A stretch of 64,000 nucleotides of DNA from contig JAHHHB010000002.1 of NCBI GenBank assembly GCA_019359545.1, forward strand, positions 62,001-126,000, in the 5' to 3' direction. Shown piece by piece: positions 27,266-36,574 of this stretch; position 1 is the stretch's first letter; each line of letters starts with the position of its first letter. The stretch is from Desmonostoc geniculatum HA4340-LM1. GTDB taxonomy: Bacteria; Cyanobacteriota; Cyanobacteriia; Cyanobacteriales; Nostocaceae. The translations under genes were made by a program, and so were the position numbers. The notes under the pieces were generated by a model. The model saw nothing but the letters and a program-made list of their open reading frames with translations, had not been told where the DNA came from and ran no database searches.

Positions 27266-27721
27266 TTAATAAGCAGACCTAGCTAACCAATAAACGGTTA
27301 TACCCAAAGCCGATCCAGCTATTACCTGAACTGGTGTATGTCCAAGTAATTCCTTAAGACGGTCTTGGCTAAAGTCTGGTTTTTCATGAAATAATTCATC
27401 AATCATTTGATTGAGGATACGAGCTTGCTTGCCAGCCGCTTGGCGAACTCCGGCTGCATCGTACATGACGATGATGGCAAAAACCGTTGCTACTGCAAAA
27501 TCAGGAGATGCCCAGCCAAGTTTTTGCCCGACACCAGCAGCTAGAGCCGTAACTAAAGCTGAGTGGGCACTGGGCATACCTCCAGTTGTCACTAAAACAC
27601 GTATATTCAGCTTGCGATTTTTGACGATCTCGATTATGAGTTTTAATGCTTGAGCAATTAAACAAGCTACCAGAGCAACCAGCAGCACCCGATTGTCTAA
27701 AATGTTGCCTATGTCCTGCAT
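27266..27721 (-). CDS. Divergent PAP2 family membrane protein
   Basis: 151 residues, DUF212/YuiD-type 'divergent PAP2' protein. The first membrane helix is LLVALVACLIAQALKLIIEI, then GGMPSAHSALVTALAAGVG (the conserved phosphatase-like motif), AVATVFAIIVMYDAAGVRQAAG and a C-terminal hydrophobic segment IAGSALGITVYWLA. The KELLGHTPVQV motif is typical. Enzymatic activity is not established for the family. It lies downstream of crtE on the same strand, separated by 169 bp. Confidence 0.88.
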   Translation of the reverse strand: MQDIGNILDNRVLLVALVACLIAQALKLIIEIVKNRKLNIRVLVTTGGMPSAHSALVTALAAGVGQKLGWASPDFAVATVFAIIVMYDAAGVRQAAGKQARILNQMIDELFHEKPDFSQDRLKELLGHTPVQVIAGSALGITVYWLARSAY

Positions 27722-27890
27722 GGTATTGTGGTTAGGTTAGTAATATGAGTAGCAGTTGTTGGTTGAGGAAACATTTAGATTCAACCCAAAATCCCAAATT
27801 AACGCAGTACATCAGGTCGAAAGTAACCCGACGGTTAAAAATAGACAAAAAGTTGATGCTATGAGCATTTGTACCTTTTGCCTTTTTGTA

Positions 27891-28823
27891 CTAGTTATTG
27901 CGACTGATGATAAAATGAGCGATCGCTTGGAGTGGCACGGCTCTCTCCCCAAATGGTTCTAATTCCGCACAAGCTGCTTTAACTAGCTCTTGGGCTTTTA
28001 AGCGGGATTGCTCAAGTCCCCAAAGGCTGGGATAGGTAACTTTCATCGCTTTTTGGTCTTTGCCAGCTGTTTTGCCTAATTGCTCTTGGGTAGCAGTGAT
28101 ATCCAGAATATCATCTACGATCTGAAATGCTAGCCCAATATTTTGAGCATAACGGGTTAGTCGTTGCACATCTTCAGATGATGCCCCAGCTATGATCCCG
28201 CCACAAACTACACATGCTTCTAAAAGCGCGGCTGTTTTGTGTTCGTGAATGAAATTCAGCGTTTCTAGAGAAATATCTGATTTCCCTTCAGATTGTAAAT
28301 CCACAACTTGACCGCCGACTAAACCAGCAGCCCCCAAAGCCCGACCGAGACGGATAACTACCTGCAAGACTCGATCTTTGGGAACATTTTGAGGAGTTTG
28401 AAGGGCAACGTATTCAAAAGCCAGAGCCAACAAACCATCTCCAGCTAAAATTGCCACATCTTCGCCATAGACTTTATGATTTGTCAGCTTTCCACGACGG
28501 TAATCGTCATTATCCATTGACGGGAGGTCGTCATGAATCAAAGACATTGTGTGGATCATCTCCACCGCGCAAGCTGTTGGCATAGCCATTTCGATGGTGC
28601 CACCCATCATTTCACAGGTAGCAAGGCAGAGAATCGGGCGTACACGCTTACCTCCAGCTAATAAGGAGTAGCGCATCGACTCATAAATTGTTTCTGGATA
28701 AACGATGGGAATAGCCCGATCTAAAGCAGTATCACAAAGCTTTTGCCGTTCTTTGAGATAGCCTGCTAGGTTAAATTTGGCTTCCTCTGGTGGTGTCTTT
28801 TGAACGTTATCAGTTGCTACCAT
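27891..28823 (-). CDS. crtE: Geranylgeranyl diphosphate synthase
   Basis: Trans-isoprenyl diphosphate synthase that condenses isopentenyl diphosphate into C20 GGPP for carotenoids, phytol and quinones. The first Asp-rich motif is [12 protein letters not shown], the second is FQIVDDILD, with [26 protein letters not shown] and [13 protein letters not shown] between them. The length of 310 residues and IspA/CrtE-like features are normal for cyanobacteria. Chain length (C15 versus C20) cannot be proved from sequence, but cyanobacterial homologues in this context are GGPP synthases. folD lies upstream on the same strand. Confidence 0.92.
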   Translation of the reverse strand: MVATDNVQKTPPEEAKFNLAGYLKERQKLCDTALDRAIPIVYPETIYESMRYSLLAGGKRVRPILCLATCEMMGGTIEMAMPTACAVEMIHTMSLIHDDLPSMDNDDYRRGKLTNHKVYGEDVAILAGDGLLALAFEYVALQTPQNVPKDRVLQVVIRLGRALGAAGLVGGQVVDLQSEGKSDISLETLNFIHEHKTAALLEACVVCGGIIAGASSEDVQRLTRYAQNIGLAFQIVDDILDITATQEQLGKTAGKDQKAMKVTYPSLWGLEQSRLKAQELVKAACAELEPFGERAVPLQAIAHFIISRNN

Positions 28824-28900
28824 TCTTCAATTCCTGACATTTTGTGATTTTCGTCTTATAAGTCACAATTTTAAGGTGCTGTGGGACTGAAAAAATGAAG

Positions 28901-28984
28901 AGTTGGAAGTTAGAAGTTAGGAGTTAGGAGTTAGGAGTTGGGAATGTAACTCATAACTCCTAACTCCTAACTCTTAACTCCTCA
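28901..28984. repeat. AGTTAGG heptamer hairpin after folD
   Basis: AGTTAGGAGTTAGGAGTT copies face complementary AACTCCTAACTCCTAACTC copies across a short loop, ending at the folD stop. It may act as a terminator-like hairpin. The same heptamer occurs at 55613-55672. Confidence 0.8.
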
Positions 28985-29860
28985 TTTTCTTACTGCCTTG
29001 GAATAGCTGGTAAATGTATTTTGCAACAATAAGGCGACAGTCATTGGTCCAACACCACCAGGAACTGGGGTGATAAATCCTGCTACGGCAGCAGTTGATT
29101 CCAAATCGACATCGCCAACGAGCCGACTGTTGCCACTGGCATCAGTGACCCGATTCATTCCCACATCTACCACAACAGCGCCTGGTTTTACCATATCAGC
29201 AGAGATCAATCCGGGACGACCCACTGCTGCAATCAGAATATCAGCATTTTGGGTGATAGTTTTGAGATCGTGCGATCGCGAATGAGCAATGGTGACTGTA
29301 GCATCAGCTTCTAATAGCATTAACGCCATTGGTTTACCCACTAAAATACTACGTCCTACCACTACTGCTTGTTTTCCTTGCAAAGGAATTTCATATTCTT
29401 CTAAAAGCCGCATGACGCCAGCAGGAGTGCAGCTACGTAAACCGATTTCTCCCCGTACTAGTCGCCCCAAGTTCACTGGGTGCAGTCCATCGGCATCTTT
29501 ATCGGGATCGATTTGATGTAACAAGCTAACAGCATCCAAATGGTTAGGTAAGGGTAGCTGCACGAGAATGCCATCCACACGTTCATCGTGGTTGAGTGTA
29601 GCAATAACCTCTTCTAATTCCCCTTGAGTAGTTTGCACAGGAAAATGCTTGCCAAAAGAGGCTATACCAACTCTAGCGCAGGCTTTTTCTTTATTGCGTA
29701 CATAAGCAGCTGAGGCTGGATTATCGCCAACCATCAGCACTGCTAAGCCAGGGGGTCGTCCAACTTTTGGTTGTAATTCGGTAATGGCAACAGAAAGTTC
29801 TTGCTGAATTTTTGCTGCTATTGCTTTTCCATCAAGGAGTTTGGCAGTTTGTGTTTTCAT
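28982..29860 (-). CDS. folD: FolD bifunctional folate enzyme
   Basis: Methylenetetrahydrofolate dehydrogenase/cyclohydrolase of one-carbon metabolism, 292 residues from the Met at 29860 ([19 protein letters not shown]). The frame is open for 37 more codons upstream, but these come from an STRR hairpin and are not family-like. Motifs: [14 protein letters not shown] with the catalytic Lys, [45 protein letters not shown] for NADP and [15 protein letters not shown] at the end. All are normal. It is followed by a heptamer hairpin. Confidence 0.95.
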   Translation of the reverse strand: MKTQTAKLLDGKAIAAKIQQELSVAITELQPKVGRPPGLAVLMVGDNPASAAYVRNKEKACARVGIASFGKHFPVQTTQGELEEVIATLNHDERVDGILVQLPLPNHLDAVSLLHQIDPDKDADGLHPVNLGRLVRGEIGLRSCTPAGVMRLLEEYEIPLQGKQAVVVGRSILVGKPMALMLLEADATVTIAHSRSHDLKTITQNADILIAAVGRPGLISADMVKPGAVVVDVGMNRVTDASGNSRLVGDVDLESTAAVAGFITPVPGGVGPMTVALLLQNTFTSYSKAVRK

Positions 29861-29880
29861 GAAAATTATGTTCGTCTTGA

Positions 29881-29978
29881 AAAGGGGAGTGGGGAGTGGG
29901 GAGTGGGGAGTGGGGAGTAGGGGAGGCAGGGGAAGCAGGGGGAGAATATAAAAGCTTCCCAGACCTCCCACACTCCCA
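29881..29978. repeat. STRR-type hairpin upstream of folD
   Basis: GGGGAGT tandem heptamers (29884-29920), then AAGCTTCCCAGACCTCCCAC. It lies between the divergent folD and the lipoprotein gene. Confidence 0.8.
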
Positions 29979-29999
29979 ATTCAGAAGAAAGTATTATAG

Positions 30000-30488
30000 A
30001 TGGGAACTGACCCGATCGAAGTGGCGACAAAACAAGCAGTGAAGCAAAAATTTGCTCAATCGGTGGCTTTCATGCAACAAACGAGAAATTCCTCCCTTGG
30101 CTTCTTGTACAGACAAACTATTGTTATCTACCGTGTAGGGTTAGCTTTTTTCCTGGTAGCAGGACTTTCGAGTTGTAGTAATTTACCCTCCTCTGGCTTG
30201 AGTGGAACTGGCTTCAAATTTGGCGCCAATGTTACCCCAATTGGAGAAATTAAAGCAGAACAAAAGAATCAAGCTACAGTTTACATCCAAGGGAAGGTAG
30301 AAAAGCAAGCTCCCCTGATGAAGCAGTGGGCTTATCAAATAGATGACACAACAGGCAAAATTTGGGTTGTGACTAATCAAAAAAGTTTGCCAGAGGGATC
30401 GGAAGTAGTGTTCAAGGGTAAAGTTCGCTACAGAAGTATCCCTTTAGCTGGCAAAGAACTCGGGGAAATTTATTTAGAAGAAGAATAA
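30000..30488 (+). CDS. Putative lipoprotein with OB-like domain
   Basis: 162 residues as listed; Met25 (30072) is an alternative start. A hydrophobic helix ends in a lipobox-like GLSSC (Cys59), suggesting a lipoprotein. The soluble part (about 80-162) has the beta-rich pattern of an OB fold: ATVYIQGKVEKQAPLM, AYQIDDTTGKIWVVTN, SEVVFKGKVRYRSI. Similar stand-alone proteins are found in other cyanobacteria with no assigned function. Divergent from folD, and 22 bp before a Nudix gene on the same strand, so these two are probably one transcript. Confidence 0.7.
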   Translation: MGTDPIEVATKQAVKQKFAQSVAFMQQTRNSSLGFLYRQTIVIYRVGLAFFLVAGLSSCSNLPSSGLSGTGFKFGANVTPIGEIKAEQKNQATVYIQGKVEKQAPLMKQWAYQIDDTTGKIWVVTNQKSLPEGSEVVFKGKVRYRSIPLAGKELGEIYLEEE

Positions 30489-30510
30489 TTCAGCAATTAA
30501 AAATGAACAT

Positions 30511-30942
30511 ATGAACAATCAACCAGTACATGTAGCGATCGCTATTCTCTACCAAAAAAACAAATTTCTCATGCAACTACGGGACAATATCCCCACTATT
30601 CCTTATCCCGGTTACTGGGCACTATTCGGTGGTCATATCGAACCTGGTGAAACGCCAGATGTCGCAGTCAAACGAGAAATTTTAGAAGAAATCGGCTACA
30701 TACTACCACCGTTTGTTGAATTTGGGCGTTATCACGATGAAAAAGTTGTCCGTCATGTTTTTCATGCACCACTCTTGGTGGAGTTAAATGAATTGGTTTT
30801 GAATGAAGGCTGGGATATGGGATTATTGACTCCAGAAGATATTCACCAAGGTAATTGCTATTCAAAAAATGCCGGCGAAGTGCGACCATTAGGGGAAATG
30901 CATCAGCGAATTATGTTGGATTTTATTGAGAAGAATCAGTAG
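30511..30942 (+). CDS. Nudix hydrolase
   Basis: 143-residue Nudix protein. The Nudix box is complete: GHIEPGETPDVAVKREILEE followed by IGY, matching Gx5Ex7REUxEExGU. The N-terminal strand VHVAIAILYQKNKFLMQLRD and the PYPGYWALFGG lead are typical. Substrate unknown. The ATG follows the lipoprotein stop by 22 bases. A large STRR hairpin follows the stop. Confidence 0.9.
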   Translation: MNNQPVHVAIAILYQKNKFLMQLRDNIPTIPYPGYWALFGGHIEPGETPDVAVKREILEEIGYILPPFVEFGRYHDEKVVRHVFHAPLLVELNELVLNEGWDMGLLTPEDIHQGNCYSKNAGEVRPLGEMHQRIMLDFIEKNQ

Positions 30943-30948
30943 ATTAGG

Positions 30949-31118
30949 GAGTGGGGAGTAGGGAATGGGGAGTGTGGGAGGTGTGGGAGGTGTGGGAGGT
31001 GTGGGAAGCTTTTTTATATTCTCCCCCCACACTCCCCACACTCCCCACACTCCCCCATCCCCCCCATTCCCCTCATCCACCCACTCCCCACTCCCCACTC
31101 CCCACTCCCCACCAGCCA
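30949..31118. repeat. STRR-type hairpin repeat
   Basis: Four GTGTGGGAG copies, then AAGCTTTTTTATATTCTCC, then many CCCCACACT and ACTCCCC copies. It forms a long G/C hairpin between the Nudix and AI-2E genes and produces spurious Gly/Val and Pro/His-rich frames on both strands. Confidence 0.85.
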
Positions 31119-31155
31119 AAATCAAGTTAAAACTCTTGTGGAGTAGTCATCACTA

Positions 31156-32259
31156 ATGCAATCAGCAAACAAACTGCCGCGATGGTTAAGTATAGGATTG
31201 GCATTTCCCATTATTATTCTCAACGGCTGGCTGTTGCTCCAGGTTGTACAGTATTTTCAACCATTGGTGAGTGTTATTGCTGCCGCCATCCTACTGGCTT
31301 TTGTCTTGGACTATCCAATCCAGTTTCTTCAGCGACAAGGGGTCAAACGTGACTTGGCGATCGTGGGCGTGTTACTTTTGAGTGTGGTGATTATAGTGGG
31401 TTTAGGCATCACTTTGCTTCCCCTGATCATAGAACAGCTCAACGAGTTAGCTAATATTTTGCCTAGTTGGATTGATTCTGGCACTCAGCAGTTAGAAGCT
31501 TTCCAAGATTGGGCGTTAAGTCAACAGCACCTACCCATTAATTTAAGTGCTTTGGCTAGCGAAATTTTAGAAAGATTATCTAATCAACTCCAGTCGTTCA
31601 CCGGGAGAATTCTTAGTTTTGCTGTTGATACCATTGGTATTGTAGTGAACGTACTGCTGGCGGTGGTGCTGACTATCTACCTAATATTGAACGGCGAACG
31701 TCTTTGGGATGGGATTTTTCAGTGGTTTCCCCCTAATTTTGGATCAAAAATCCGGCAATTACTCCGAGAAGATTTCCACAATTATTTTATCGGTCAAGCT
31801 ACATTGGGTGCTGTACTGGGATTGACCATCACACTAGCATTTTGGATTTTGCAAGTTCCCTTGGCGCTACTTTTTGGCATCGGTATTGGCTTGTTTTCTT
31901 TGTTCCCCTTTGGTACAGGAATTGGTATTGCTATAGTCAGTCTTTTGGTGGCGTTGCAAAACTTTTGGCTAGGAGTGGAAGTCTTAGGTGTAGCTGTTGC
32001 CATCGACCAAGTTAATTCTAATTTTATTGCACCCCGAATTATCGGCAATTTAACTGGCTTAAATCCCGTGTGGGTGGTAATTTCTTTATTACTGGGGGCT
32101 AAATTAGGAGGCGTGCTGGGTTTGTTAATTGCAATTCCTGTTGCGAGTTTTATCAAGGATGCCGCAGATAGCTGGCGTGCTGGCGAGTTTAATAAAATTG
32201 ATGATATTGAGTTAGCAGCCCAGAATGTCACAAGTGAGGCAGCAGGAACTTATAGTTAG
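31156..32259 (+). CDS. AI-2E family transporter
   Basis: 367-residue polytopic membrane protein of the UPF0118/AI-2E exporter family (PerM/TqsA-like). About eight helices are predicted, starting with LSIGLAFPIIILNGWLLLQV. The family hallmarks FVLDYPIQFLQRQGVKRDLA, a hydrophilic region about 110-150, LREDFHNYFIGQATLGAVLG and IAPRIIGNLTGLNPVWVVISLLLGAKLGGVLGLL (read in two parts) are present. The transported substrate is unknown in cyanobacteria. A stop about 20 bp before the convergent kinase pseudogene ends it. Confidence 0.9.
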   Translation: MQSANKLPRWLSIGLAFPIIILNGWLLLQVVQYFQPLVSVIAAAILLAFVLDYPIQFLQRQGVKRDLAIVGVLLLSVVIIVGLGITLLPLIIEQLNELANILPSWIDSGTQQLEAFQDWALSQQHLPINLSALASEILERLSNQLQSFTGRILSFAVDTIGIVVNVLLAVVLTIYLILNGERLWDGIFQWFPPNFGSKIRQLLREDFHNYFIGQATLGAVLGLTITLAFWILQVPLALLFGIGIGLFSLFPFGTGIGIAIVSLLVALQNFWLGVEVLGVAVAIDQVNSNFIAPRIIGNLTGLNPVWVVISLLLGAKLGGVLGLLIAIPVASFIKDAADSWRAGEFNKIDDIELAAQNVTSEAAGTYS

Positions 32260-32279
32260 CATTTAATCGTTTAGATTAA

Positions 32280-33767
32280 CTAAAAACAGGAATTAAGTTG
32301 CACTGGAATTTTAATGATAAACTCACTTCCTTTGCCAAAAGCAGAGATACATTGCAATTGACCACCATGTTTTTCTACAATAATTTGATAACTGATAGAT
32401 AACCCTAATCCGGTGCCTTTACCAACAGGTTTAGTGGTGAAAAATGGATCGAATAATCGCTTTTGTAAACTTTCCGGAATTCCAGAACCATTATCACCAA
32501 TCCGAATAATTACTTCCCTATTATCAATAACTTCAGTACAAACGCGAATTTGGGGCATTGAGCATTGGGCATTGGAAGTCTGGGAAGCTTTTTTATAACC
32601 TCCCCACACTCCCCCTGCCTCCCCTGCCCCCTGCCCCCCACTCCCCACTTCCTCTTCTATAGCATCAATAGCATTTGCTAAAATATTCATAAATACCTGA
32701 TTGAGTAGCCCAGGGTAACACTCAACTAGGGGAAGATTTCCGTATTTTTTAATCAAGTTTATGGTTTTACCCGTTTGATGATTTTTGAAACGACTTTGTA
32801 AAATTAACAAAGTACTATCAATACCTTCGTGGATATCAACTAATTTTTTCTCAGATTCATCAAGGCGGGAAAAATTTCGCAAGGAAAGAATGATTTGCTC
32901 GATTCGTTTTGTACCTACCTCCATAGAGTTGAGAAGATTAGGAAGATCCTTGGTTAAAAAATCAAGTTCAATTTGAGCGATCGCATTTTTAATTTCTACT
33001 TCTGGTTCAGGATAACATTGTTGGTACAATCTAATTAAACTCAGCAAATTCTGACTATATTCGATGGCATGGACAAGATTACCAGCAATAAAGTTGACTG
33101 GGTTGTTAATTTCGTGGGCAATTCCAGCCACGAGTTGTCCCAAGGCAGCCATTTTTTCATTCTGGATTAATCTGGTATAATTTTATTGCAGATCCCGGAA
33201 CCCTGCTTTGGCAACTCTCGATTGTTCTTCTACCTGCTGTAATTGAACTAGTGTTAAGACATGAATTTGAGAGTAGGCTAAAAGTAATTGATGGAAATCA
33301 ACCAACCTATATTTTCCGGATGTACTTTTAACTAAAATCGGCTCATAGGCAATTTCGTGTGGTCGTTGCAAAGTTACCTCAGTAGCTTTGACAATGATTG
33401 TATCTTCAGAAAGTACTAATATATCTCTCTCGAAAAACTTGTAGAGAATTCCAATTGGCCTGAGAGAAAATAGTGATAAACTATAGGGATGGCTCATATG
33501 CTCAAAGAATTTCCGCCGTGAAATCATCCCCATATATTCTTGATTATTATTCAGAATAATTCCTGGCAGTAAAGGCTCTTGATTAAAAAGCGTAGCTAAA
33601 TCATTGCCGGGACGCTCTATTTCTATGTGAACCTGCCAAAAGGGTAATTCTTGTAAAGTTGACTCTAATCGCAAGTTCGGCTGATTAGCATTTTTTATGC
33701 CACCTGTAGCCATCATACTCTCAAGACTCGACTGTTGAGGTAATATTTGTGGTAACATTCTGAACAA
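32280..33767 (-). pseudogene. Histidine kinase split by one in-frame stop
   Basis: A single frame from ATG at 33767 to 32280 would encode 495 residues, but TAA at 33183-33185 interrupts it after AKAGFRDLQ. The N-terminal part is a CBS-like input (PEYMGMISRRKFFEHMS-type pattern, LVDFHQLLLAYSQ). Immediately after the stop, in the same frame, come NYTRLIQNEKMAALGQLVAG and AHEINNP (HisKA), then HATPase (ILANAIDAIEE, IGDNGSGIP, LFDPFFTTKPVGKG). A CAA-to-TAA change would explain it. A repeat-coded insert lies in the HATPase at the same loop as in the 19021 kinase. An internal start at 33152 lacks a ribosome site. Confidence 0.8.
32555..32655. repeat. STRR-type repeat inside kinase
   Basis: GGGCATTGAGCATTGGGCATT, AAGCTTTTTTATAACCTCCC and CCCCTGCC/CCCCACT copies, in frame within the HATPase region. 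Confidence 0.8.
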
Positions 33768-34160
33768 CTATCTCGCTAATTTTAAACTTCATCAATCGTT
33801 ACAAACCTATTTTTCCCAAATTCCTACCCAAAATTCACAGGGTAGATGTGGAAAAATTAAGTACGCCAAAGTAGCTATTATTGGTTTAACTGTATAATTT
33901 ATTACGACAAGATTAGATTTGCAGTACGAGGAAACAAAAGTTGGGCGATCGCTCTTTAGCTGTAACATCAAGTAAAGAACAAAAACATAACCAATCTGCC
34001 AAAAATTTTATTTCTGAAGAGGAAAAATCTAAATGAAGTCTGAATTGCTCATATTTCATTTATCTCGTACTTGAAACTCAGTTAACAAACCAATACGCTA
34101 AAGATAATCTTTTTAAACTTAAATTATATTAAATAAAATTACGAAAAATCAATATTTTTT
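33768..34160. other. Intergenic region before phoD
   Basis: No gene seen. AT-rich, with TTAA motifs near 34113-34132. The Pho-box-like repeats lie just downstream at 34162-34191. Confidence 0.5.
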
Positions 34161-34161
34161 T

Positions 34162-34191
34162 ATTAACCCTTCCATAACTCGATCTTTACTT
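34162..34191 (+). promoter_or_regulatory. Degenerate Pho box upstream of phoD
   Basis: Three 8-mers spaced 11 bp apart: ATTAACCC (34162), CATAACTC (34173) and CTTTACTT (34184), each matching most of CTTAACCT. They lie about 65 bp before the phoD start, the same distance as the pstS Pho box to pstS. Confidence 0.55.
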
Positions 34192-34256
34192 ATTGCCATA
34201 GGAAGATATGGTAAAGACTTATCGTGTAATACTTCTTAGGCTTGATATTATTTAAT

Positions 34257-35837
34257 ATGCTAAACCGTCGCCAGTTTTTGCTGCGTTCCGCTGTCACAGC
34301 AGGTGGAATTATCACCACGGATGTTGTATCAAAGTCACAAGTTTTTGCGGAAGCACCTGCAATTATCACCTCTGATAAAATGCGTCCTGGTATACCTTAT
34401 GGCGTAGCTAGCGGAGATATATCCAAGGATAGCATTGTGATTTGGAGTAAGAGCGATCGCCCTGCCAAAATGATCGTAGAATATTCCACTAGTGAGTCTT
34501 TTAAAAATGTGCAGCGAGTTCTGGGGCCAAATGCTTTAAAAGACAGTGACTTTACAGCACGACTTTTTTTGAGGAATTTACCACCAGACCAAAAAATATT
34601 TTATCGGGTGATTTTCCAAAATTTAGATTATAAAAATACCTATAGCGCAGCTGTCAAAGGCAGTTTCCGGACTCCCCCCAAATATAGAAGAGATATATTC
34701 TTTGTTTGGGGTGGCGACACCGCCGGTCAAGGATGGGGAATTAATCCTGAGTTTGGTGGAATGAAAATTTATGAAACCATGCGCCAACTTAATCCAGACT
34801 TTTTCATTCATTCTGGCGATAATATTTATGCTGATGGTCCAATTCAAGCACAAGTTACCTTAGATAATGGCACAATTTGGAAAAATATTACTACACCAGA
34901 AAAATCCAAAGTTGCAGAAACCCTGACAGAATTTCGTGGCAATTATATCTACAATTTACTAGATGAAAATATTAAGCGTTTTAACGCAGAAGTTCCCATG
35001 TTGGCACAGTGGGACGACCACGAAATCACAAATAACTGGTATCCTGGAGAAGTTCTTTTAAGCGACGATCGCTATAAAGTTAAAGATGTTAACTTGCTAG
35101 CCCAAAGGGGAAGGCAAGCATTTTTAGAATATATGCCTATTGGGTATGAAACAAACAATCTAGATAAAGCGAGAATTTATCGCTCCTTTAAGTATAGCCC
35201 ATTATTAGATATTTTCATGTTGGATGAGCGCACTTATCGAGGACCAAATACTTCTAATAATCAATCGATACCAAGTAAAGAAACGGAATTTTTAAGCAGA
35301 ACACAAATACAATGGTTAAAAAGGCAATTACTATCATCAAAAGCAACATGGAAAGTAATTGCTAGTGATATGCCTTTGGGATTGATAGTTAGAGACGGTA
35401 CCACAGATTTTGAAGCTTGGGCTAACGGAGACGGCCCGGCTTTAGGAAGAGAATTAGAACTTGCAGATTTACTAAGATTTATCAAAAACAAAAATATCCA
35501 GAATGTGGTTTGGTTAACTGCTGATGTACATTATGCAGCAGCTCACTATTACAACCCTGCAAAAGCACAGTTTACCGACTTTAAACCTTTTTGGGAATTC
35601 GTCGCCGGTCCTTTGAACTCTGGCACATTTGGCCCTAACCAATTGGAAAATACTTTTGGTCCACAATTGGTATTTCAAAGCCTTCCTGAAGGTACAAAAG
35701 CAAATCGACCACCAAGTGAAGGTTTACAATTCTTTGGAGGAGTCAAAATTAATGCAAATACAAAAGTCATGACAGTAACCCTGCGTAACTTGGAAGGGAA
35801 AATTGTTTACAGTGTAGATTTGCCACCAGAAAAGTAA
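34257..35837 (+). CDS. phoD: PhoD-type alkaline phosphatase
   Basis: Secreted calcium/iron-dependent phosphodi-/monoesterase of the PhoD family, about 526 residues from the Met at 34257. A Tat signal is visible at the start: MLNRRQFLLRSAVTAGG (twin Arg), cleaved near VFAEAPA. The N-terminal beta domain (about 45-145) precedes the catalytic core: FVWGGDTAGQG, FFIHSGDNIYADGP, AQWDDHEITNNWYPGE and WLTADVHYAAAHYYNP supply the metal-binding Asp, Asn and His residues. Expected to release phosphate outside the cytoplasmic membrane for uptake by the pst transporter. Confidence 0.93.
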   Translation: MLNRRQFLLRSAVTAGGIITTDVVSKSQVFAEAPAIITSDKMRPGIPYGVASGDISKDSIVIWSKSDRPAKMIVEYSTSESFKNVQRVLGPNALKDSDFTARLFLRNLPPDQKIFYRVIFQNLDYKNTYSAAVKGSFRTPPKYRRDIFFVWGGDTAGQGWGINPEFGGMKIYETMRQLNPDFFIHSGDNIYADGPIQAQVTLDNGTIWKNITTPEKSKVAETLTEFRGNYIYNLLDENIKRFNAEVPMLAQWDDHEITNNWYPGEVLLSDDRYKVKDVNLLAQRGRQAFLEYMPIGYETNNLDKARIYRSFKYSPLLDIFMLDERTYRGPNTSNNQSIPSKETEFLSRTQIQWLKRQLLSSKATWKVIASDMPLGLIVRDGTTDFEAWANGDGPALGRELELADLLRFIKNKNIQNVVWLTADVHYAAAHYYNPAKAQFTDFKPFWEFVAGPLNSGTFGPNQLENTFGPQLVFQSLPEGTKANRPPSEGLQFFGGVKINANTKVMTVTLRNLEGKIVYSVDLPPEK

Positions 35838-35847
35838 ATCTTAAGAA

Positions 35848-35872
35848 GAATTCAGGAGTCAGAATCGTAGTT
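35848..35872. repeat. GAATTCAGGAGTCAGAA repeat
   Basis: Single copy of the GAATTCAGGAGTCAGAAT motif after phoD, also at 3690, 19018 and 47540. Confidence 0.6.
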
Positions 35873-35949
35873 GGGTTGAAAAACGAAACCCAACTAGACA
35901 GCCTAAGGTTTTCGATGATAGGTATGTCGCCCAGTCCATCCATGCGGGA

Positions 35950-36073
35950 GCGAGTATTTGTAGGGTGTGTTAGGCGTAAGCCGTAACGCACCAAAGCCTT
36001 AAGAATGGTGCCGTACTCTCGCCGATAACGCACCCTACGTATCTTTTCAAAAATCAAATACTAGTCCTATATA
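35950..36073. mobile_element. MITE-like element, copy 2, left end lost
   Basis: A core of about 80 bp, identical to copy 1 (GTAGGGTGTGTTAGGCGTAA to the GATAACGCAC end), and a right terminal repeat ending AAATACTAGTCCTATA. The left terminal repeat is missing. It abuts the gene fragment that follows. Confidence 0.7.
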
Positions 36074-36424
36074 GAAACTGGGAATCACATTGCACAAGCT
36101 AATTCCAAGCGATATGAAATTGCTCAAGCTTTTGCTGATATTTTAGTGAAAGTAGCAGATGGAGTTATACCTTGGGGAATTTTTGAAACTCAAGTGGGTG
36201 AACTTTGGAATTCAGAACAATTGAAGCAGTTAGCTACTGAATGGCCGACTCTAGCATCTAGAAATATTTCTATTGGAGATGCAACAATTAAGACTGTGGC
36301 TGAATATTACGCCAAAACTAGTAGCACATTTCAAGTGGAAATTTTTACGGGCGATGGGGGACTCAAGGCTTATGAACCAGCTACCCCGCCACCTACGCGT
36401 CGAAGCAGTCGCAAAAAAGAGTAA
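36074..36424 (+). pseudogene. 5'-truncated gene next to MITE
   Basis: The frame starts without a start codon exactly at the MITE end: ETGNHIAQANSKRYEIAQAF, then VIPWGIFETQVGELWNSEQL, VEIFTGDGGLKAYEP and a basic tail TRRSSRKKE. About 116 codons. The ETGNHI segment and the late TGDGGLKAY acidic motif suggest the second half of a PIN-like domain, but this is a weak assignment. The N-terminus appears replaced by the MITE. A later Met at 36146 could serve as start, with no ribosome site seen. Confidence 0.5.
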
Positions 36425-36438
36425 AATATCCTTGAGCG
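36421..36438 (+). repeat. 18-bp direct repeat, left copy
   Basis: GTAAAATATCCTTGAGCG, identical to 38502-38519. The copies bracket the AAA ATPase/DUF4276 gene pair. The left copy overlaps the stop codon of the truncated gene. Confidence 0.8.
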
Positions 36439-36574
36439 TAGGCGTAGCCAAACCCAGGCATTGCCCTTTGCCTGTAAATCAGGTTACCATTAAATACTCT
36501 GGTAATTCTATCCATAATTACTAGCAACTATGACATTAATAAAATATAGATGATTAGCTAAATAGGAAAATATA

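Noticed and set aside
28901-28984. Possible tRNA or small RNA after folD
   Set aside because: The structure is a simple heptamer hairpin; no anticodon or T-loop sequence.
29861-29971. 37-residue N-terminal extension of FolD
   Set aside because: It is encoded by STRR repeats; the family N-terminus begins at [11 protein letters not shown].
30965-31156. Open frames with Val-Gly-Gly and His-Thr-Pro repeats on both strands
   Set aside because: They are translations of an STRR hairpin and have no gene-like composition.
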